From positions 1 through 63,660 of the forward strand of contig MPND01000022.1 of NCBI GenBank assembly GCA_002238855.1: DNA of 63,660 nucleotides. Reading direction: 5' to 3'. The notes beneath the pieces were generated by a model. That model was not told where the DNA came from. It did no database searches and saw only the letters and a list, made by a program, of their open reading frames with translations. Source of the stretch: SAR202 cluster bacterium bin90 (lineage in GTDB: Bacteria > Chloroflexota > Dehalococcoidia > Lucifugimonadales > JADFKI01). Shown here piece after piece: positions 59,827-63,660 of the stretch. The first letter of the stretch is position 1, and each line of letters opens with the position of its first letter. The position numbers and the translations under genes were made by a program.

Positions 59827-60797
59827 TTAGAAACTGCAGTCGACCATCATCTCTAAGTCAAATCTGCCCTTTGTCGCCTCGATTTTGACATCGAAGGCAG
59901 AGAAAGTACGACGCTTGCCTTCAACATCGAGTTCCTCCAAGCTGCCAGTTAGGGCCTTGCTGAACTTGGCGACCTTCTCCTCAGCCGCAACATATATCTT
60001 GTGATTGACCTGGTGATTACGCAGGGTAGCCAGTCTGTCTTCCAGGGACTCCCTCTCAGCAGTGACTGGGACAAGGTGCTCACTCACCATATCTGCGTCC
60101 ACTCCTTTAATTCCCATCAACTTAACAAGATTCTGCTCCTGAGCATAGAGATCGGCAATTGCATCCTAGGGTTATTGACCTTCGGAAGGGCGTCGATTTC
60201 GCCCTGCAGTCCGAGCAACAAGAACTCGTGCCTTGTTAACATTTCCGAAAGCTTTTCCCAGACAGCTTTTTCGAGGTGCTCTGCCCGCATGAACTTACCC
60301 TGGCAGAGGGGAGGACCTGCCGCGGTTTTGCGGGCAGACCTGCACTGATAATAGCGAAATCTGTAATTGAGTGTTGCACCGTTCACCCTGCGACCGCAAA
60401 GGCCGCAAAGGATAAATCCTGTCAGCATGTACGGGAGTCTGTCCAAATGGAGCGGTTGACGAGCTCGACTCCTCATTCTGTCCTGAACTCGTTTGAACAA
60501 CTCCTCACTAATTATGGGCGGAGTAAAGTCAGTAATGTAAACCCAATCTGACTCCGGTCTAATCTCCACCCTGCGCCTACCTCCAGGCAGCGCCCTCGAC
60601 CTCATCTGCTTGTAGATGTCGACGCCGTAATACGAACGGTTTGTCAGTATTCGTCTAACCGCTTGGCAAGACCAGTACTTGCCAGCCCTCGTTCGGATAC
60701 CTTCTTTATTGAGGCACTCGGGGATTCCAAAAATCGATCCTCCATCGTCGAGGTACATATTGTAGATGTCAGCATCGTCAGTACCCAGGGTTGGCAA
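59827..60797 (-). pseudogene. Large serine recombinase remnant (N-terminally deleted, frameshifted)
   Basis: Two minus-strand frames together give the C-terminal half of a large serine recombinase. The first (60797-60117) has the Recombinase domain (GGSIFGIPECLNKEGIRTRAGKYWS..., NRSYYGVDIY) and zinc-ribbon cysteines (GFILCGLCGRR ... YYQCRSARKT...CQGKF). The second frame resumes with AQEQNLVKLMGIKGVD, the coiled-coil region, and runs to 59827. The sense frame shifts by one base between about 60135 and 60165, since DLYAQEQNLVKL continues the protein in the other frame. The N-terminal catalytic resolvase domain with its Ser is missing, cut at about 60800. It is therefore not functional. Confidence 0.85.
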
Positions 60798-60828
60798 TCT
60801 AACAGCCCGCTATCGGATAGACGGAGGT

Positions 60829-61014
60829 GTGTGGCGCCAACCACGGGGTCACAGCTACAGAAAGACCGCGGGTGGCATCCACCACGAATGGAAGATCGAT
60901 CCCGTGTCGGTTAACGCCAAAACACTTACAATTGCGATCATGCCCAAGGTCAACCCAGGCGATCCCGACAAGGCACCCTGGGCGTGGACACTGGACCTCA
61001 GGGAGAACAATTAA
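60829..61014 (+). CDS. Small unknown protein, coupled to next gene
   Basis: A frame of about 61 codons from GTG 60829 (GGAGG just upstream, perhaps too close) to TAA at 61012-61014. The product is basic at the start (VWRQPRGHSYRKTAGG) and contains KTLTIAIMPKVNPGDPDKAP. I recognise no family. Its stop overlaps the next start by one base (TAATG), which supports real translation. Location in the mobile-element remnant makes an accessory element gene possible. Confidence 0.4.
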   Translation: MWRQPRGHSYRKTAGGIHHEWKIDPVSVNAKTLTIAIMPKVNPGDPDKAPWAWTLDLRENN

Positions 61015-61271
61015 TGCTGGAGAGAATGAGGTGCCAAATCCAGGCTGTTCTGGAGCGACATTTGCCATACCATCGGCGACGCCGAGTGAGTGTGCTGGGT
61101 AGAATGAAGTATAGATGCCGCGAAGGCATGCGTGAACTTACGGTTGTCAAGGACGGCATACACGCCTCAGACTCAACAAGCCCATGGACTGGCTGCGTTC
61201 CCACGGCACTGAAATTAGCGTGCAAGAAAATACGGCAAAATGTTGCATCCGACCAACCTCTCCCTACCTGA
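61014..61271 (+). CDS. Small basic protein (85 aa), unknown
   Basis: ATG 61014 with AGGGAG about 8 nt upstream opens an 85-codon frame, overlapping the previous stop (TAATG). The product is rich in Arg/Lys (VLERHLPYHRRRRVSVLGRMK) with a later CVPTALKLACKKIRQN stretch. No family is recognised. The strongly basic N-terminal half would suit nucleic-acid binding, which is only an inference. Confidence 0.45.
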   Translation: MLERMRCQIQAVLERHLPYHRRRRVSVLGRMKYRCREGMRELTVVKDGIHASDSTSPWTGCVPTALKLACKKIRQNVASDQPLPT

Positions 61272-61305
61272 GTCATCCCCTTAAACCTGACAACCTCGCC
61301 CCGAT

Positions 61306-61521
61306 ATGCAACAATATCTCGGAGAAGGTGTTGCGATAAAAACTCTATATCGCACGACACTCTGCATGGACTGTTGGCGACAGGACTTTTGCTTCGGCTG
61401 GACCGAGGGCCGCCGCCTCATTTGGCGCTGCGGCGATTGCTCGGATAGGCAAGAAGCTAAACTGCAACTATATGCACCACAACCGCAACTCAGAGGTCAG
61501 CATGGCAGGGAGGCATTATGA
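61306..61521 (+). CDS. Small zinc-ribbon-like protein
   Basis: A 71-residue frame with a C-x2-C-x18-C-x2-C pattern: Cys20/Cys23 in CMDCWRQDFCF and Cys42/Cys45 in RCGDCSDR. This is typical of a zinc ribbon that binds nucleic acid or protein. The ATG has no good SD, so the start is uncertain. The stop overlaps the next start (ATGA at 61518-61521). It lies upstream of the integrase gene on the same strand. Confidence 0.5.
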   Translation: MQQYLGEGVAIKTLYRTTLCMDCWRQDFCFGWTEGRRLIWRCGDCSDRQEAKLQLYAPQPQLRGQHGREAL

Positions 61522-61724
61522 AAGACGTTCCTTCATCAGAAGCCAACCGACACCGCGGAGAGCGACGGCGACGCTCGAAGTCGCCAGACAAACGGCAGAT
61601 TTTCAGCAAGCGCCCTGAATACCTCAAAGCCGACTCGTGGAGCATCCTATTCAGGGCAACTCCCGGTCCGACCGCAAACCGGCTGATAATCGAGAAGTGG
61701 CGTGCCGACGTGCCGAGTATTTGA
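61518..61724 (+). CDS. Small basic protein (68 aa), translationally coupled
   Basis: A 68-residue frame beginning MKDVPSSEANRHRGERRRRS and coupled to the zinc-ribbon gene by a 4-nt ATGA overlap; GGGAGG at 61508-61513 is its probable SD. Basic N-terminal half, then SWSILFRATPGPTANRLII. No family recognised. An alternative ATG at 61501 in another frame (38 codons) shares the leader of the integrase gene. Confidence 0.4.
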   Translation: MKDVPSSEANRHRGERRRRSKSPDKRQIFSKRPEYLKADSWSILFRATPGPTANRLIIEKWRADVPSI

Positions 61725-61831
61725 ATCTCTCGTCGTTGAAGCGAAATCATCCCTAGTATAGACCAAGACCATCCGCGTGAACGCCACCGTGGGTGTCGCA
61801 ACCGGCGCATAAGTGCAACTTCGAGGTCAGC

Positions 61832-62464
61832 ATGGTAGCAGAACCAACCACCGCAATCGCCCGACGGCGCAGGCCCCGCGGCCAGCATCCCAAGAGGACT
61901 GAGCAGGACAGGGAACTTGCGCCCAAGCATTTACCACAATACCTCGAAGCCCACGAGGTCAACGCCATCATCAGAGCGGCAGACGACCCCAGGGCGCGGC
62001 TTTTGATGCTTGAACAGTGGAGAGCCGGCCTGCGAGTCTCCGAAGCCCTGGCGCTTGAGGTCGCGGACCTGTCGCTCGATGTTGAGCTGCCAACGCTTCG
62101 CGTGCGATCTGGCAAGGGCAGGAAGGCAAGAGTCGTGCCGGTGCATCCGGAGTTGGGCGCTGCGTTTCAGACGGCGCTAGCGTACGGCACCGTCGCAGAG
62201 GGGCGCATCATAGACGCGCACCGGACGACAGCCTGGCGCTGGGTGCAGAAGGCGCACGCAAGAGCAGAGCAGCTCGGGGCGATACCGCCGGGCCGCGAGG
62301 TCGGCACTCACACATTCCGCCACAGCTACGCCCGGCATCTATTGATGAACGGAATACCGATCAACTACCTGTCACGCTGGCTGGGGCACTCGTCGATTCA
62401 GACGACACTCATCTACCTGGAGCTTGTGCCGGATCCGACGGGTAGCCTGGCGATGGTGCCATGA
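61832..62464 (+). CDS. Tyrosine recombinase/integrase, minimal catalytic-domain form
   Basis: A 210-residue phage-type integrase. The catalytic set is complete: Arg68 in RAGLRVSEALAL, Lys95 in RSGKGRKAR, His160-x-x-Arg163 in THTFRHSYARHL, His186 in RWLGHSSIQTT and Tyr195 in LIYLELV. The N-terminal core-binding SAM-like domain of XerC/D is nearly absent; only a basic 30-residue lead (ARRRRPRGQHPKR) precedes the catalytic domain. ATG 61832 follows GAGGTC; a frame start at 61793 is less likely. It probably moves the small-gene island it sits in, or a decayed relative. Confidence 0.88.
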   Translation: MVAEPTTAIARRRRPRGQHPKRTEQDRELAPKHLPQYLEAHEVNAIIRAADDPRARLLMLEQWRAGLRVSEALALEVADLSLDVELPTLRVRSGKGRKARVVPVHPELGAAFQTALAYGTVAEGRIIDAHRTTAWRWVQKAHARAEQLGAIPPGREVGTHTFRHSYARHLLMNGIPINYLSRWLGHSSIQTTLIYLELVPDPTGSLAMVP

Positions 62465-62915
62465 TTGGCGCATAGTCAGTAGCAGTCACAAAATGTCGAA
62501 ACTCCGCCATTGTCGGCAACATACGCGGTCTACACTGCTTCCGAACCGGACACCCGGATTCGCCCAATTGACTGGAAAGCCCTGCTGGCAGGGAGAAATC
62601 AGAGATTGCTGGAGCGAGCCAAGTGCACTACGCTGGCAACCGCTGCCTCGGGCGTGCGCTGGCTGATCTGCGGCCTCGGTGACTATGGGCGGTGGGATCT
62701 GCACCACGATCCCGGTAATCTGTCGGCATGCGTGATCCGTGGCGTGAACTCACTGCCATCAAGTCGGTCGCCTGATCCAACAGCCCCGCCGGCAGGCTGT
62801 TCAAGGCCCGGAGCCTTGCCTGTTCTTTCGAAGTCAATGTCACATTGACAAGGCGCCCTGTAAAACCGGACCATAACAAGTTGATAACGTGGTTATGACA
62901 AGTAAAGGAATCGAA
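62465..62915. other. Interval after integrase with one doubtful small frame
   Basis: About 450 bases between the integrase and the transglutaminase-family gene. The only frame with protein-like composition is the minus-strand one listed separately at 62628-62843. I see no terminator, and no repeat that would mark an attachment site. Confidence 0.4.
62628..62843 (-). CDS. Doubtful small protein (71 aa)
   Basis: A GTG at 62843 opens a 71-codon frame starting with VTLTSKEQARLRALNSLPAG and continuing LLDQATDLMAVSSR; the first half is helical and plausible, the second half is Arg/His/Ser-rich and looks like chance. No good SD. Could be a small integrase-associated gene or noise. Confidence 0.25.
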   Translation of the reverse strand: MTLTSKEQARLRALNSLPAGLLDQATDLMAVSSRHGSRMPTDYRDRGADPTAHSHRGRRSASARPRQRLPA

Positions 62916-63660
62916 ATGTGGCTTCGTACAAGTTGTGCTATTACCTTTGATGTGAGCGTCCCTACGCCTTTTATCCTGATGCTCCGCCCTCGAAGCGGAG
63001 CACATCAGCGGGTGGCGCATGAAGACTGCGCGTTGATGCCAAGTGTACCGATCACAGAGTATGCGGACAGTTACGGTAACTTGTGCGAGCGCTTGATAGC
63101 ACCCTCAGGTGAGTTTTCTATCCGTAGATCTGCGGACGTTTCAATCGAAGACGGCATTGACGTGTCGCCTGGCGCACCATTTGACGAGGTGCCCAATCTG
63201 CCGGATGAGGTTCTAACCTATCTTTTCCCCAGCCGTTATTGCGAGTCCGATCGGTTTATAGACATCGGTAGGGAACTCGTAGACGGCGTCGAGCCCGGCT
63301 ACGATCAAGTGGCTAGAATTGTGGAATGGATCCGCAAGACTGTGCGCTTCAATCCAAATTCCAGCAATTTTCAGATGTCGGCAGTCGAGGTCAATCAGCA
63401 GCGCGAGGGCGTATGCCGCGAGCTCGCTCATTTGGGCATCGCGTTATCCCGCAGTCTCTGTATCCCAGCGCGTATCGTTGTAGGCTATCAGCACGAACTC
63501 GAGCCGATGGATTTTCACGCTTGGTTCGAAGCGTACGTAGGTGGCCGTTGGTACACCTTCGATGCAACGCAGGCCGTTCCACGTGGAGGGCGAGTTGCCG
63601 TCGCTTATGGGCGCGATGCAGCCGACGTGGCGATATTCAACCAGTTTGGCCCGGCGCTAT
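62916..63660 (+). CDS. Transglutaminase-family protein (partial, right edge)
   Basis: A gene entering the right edge, 248 residues visible. ATG 62916 follows AAAGGA about 7 nt upstream and opens [16 protein letters not shown], the usual transglutaminase N-terminal beta domain. The catalytic triad of the transglutaminase-like fold is present: Cys167 in [16 protein letters not shown], His201 in [18 protein letters not shown] (split as [10 protein letters not shown]) and Asp216 in YTFDATQ. Such bacterial proteins are probable cytosolic proteases or amidases of unknown target. The segment [17 protein letters not shown] near the edge is also characteristic of this group, so fewer than about 40 residues should be missing. 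Confidence 0.9.
   Translation, partial: MWLRTSCAITFDVSVPTPFILMLRPRSGAHQRVAHEDCALMPSVPITEYADSYGNLCERLIAPSGEFSIRRSADVSIEDGIDVSPGAPFDEVPNLPDEVLTYLFPSRYCESDRFIDIGRELVDGVEPGYDQVARIVEWIRKTVRFNPNSSNFQMSAVEVNQQREGVCRELAHLGIALSRSLCIPARIVVGYQHELEPMDFHAWFEAYVGGRWYTFDATQAVPRGGRVAVAYGRDAADVAIFNQFGPAL

Noticed and set aside
62510..62848. Plus-strand 112-codon frame after the integrase
   Set aside because: No SD, no family-like pattern, Ser/Pro/Arg composition typical of a shadow; the opposing frame is slightly more plausible.

Overview
The window looks like a chromosomal segment of an uncultured Chloroflexota bacterium, most likely of the SAR202 type (class Dehalococcoidia). This is an inference from gene content: four luciferase-like (LLM) flavin monooxygenases, an enolase-superfamily gene, RraA and VOC proteins, tandem class III aminotransferases, a sulfatase, and many small intergenic palindromic repeats. 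No rRNA is present to confirm the assignment.

Layout. 1-5.5 kb: an enolase-superfamily gene broken by an in-frame TAG, an LLM monooxygenase, an ABC exporter, and a hypothetical protein with a threefold internal repeat whose reading frame contains several REP-like palindromes. 5.5-14.8 kb: PAC2 protein, an orphan peptide-binding lipoprotein, TatD nuclease, Yip1 membrane protein, LysR regulator, DUF1802 protein, aldo/keto reductase, EVE protein and a dienelactone-hydrolase-like enzyme. 14.9-22 kb: housekeeping genes, namely a coupled ispD-ispF-cysS run followed by an FAD oxidase, and on the other strand gatB, a YvcK/CofD-like gene and secG. 22-31.5 kb: two paralogous class III aminotransferases, two LLM monooxygenases, an MBL hydrolase, tRNA-Met, a 2-hydroxyacid dehydrogenase, CinA-C and an MFS permease. 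31.7-36.3 kb: YbaK, a cyclase-family hydrolase, malic enzyme and malate synthase, closed by a strong terminator. 36.3-41.5 kb: a co-directional catabolic cluster (TPP enzyme, cupin, D-2-hydroxyacid dehydrogenase, RraA, OsmC, a haem-less cytochrome-like protein, VOC). 41.8-45.6 kb: tRNA-Leu, YHS protein, copper ATPase and lexA with a well-formed SOS-type promoter. 45.9-52.1 kb: peptide-transport binding protein and two permeases (no ATPases), a lipoprotein alpha-carbonic anhydrase and a sulfatase. 52.2-58.4 kb: a double-domain PstS made by a recent 888-nt internal duplication, a RidA/LLM/receiver-like operon, a glutamine-synthetase-family enzyme and a cupredoxin lipoprotein. 58.5-63.7 kb: dnaN, a decayed large serine recombinase, small unknown genes including a zinc-ribbon protein, a minimal tyrosine integrase, and a transglutaminase-family gene running off the right edge.

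How the parts fit. The cell appears to be a heterotroph that imports peptides and other oligomers through lipoprotein-dependent ABC systems, oxidises varied organic substrates with flavin enzymes, and feeds C2/C3 fragments through glyoxylate, malate and pyruvate. The most unusual items are the in-frame palindromic insertions in the 3.9-5.4 kb gene, the fused double PstS with an 11-bp-phased upstream motif, the amber-interrupted enolase gene, and the small-gene/integrase island beside dnaN.
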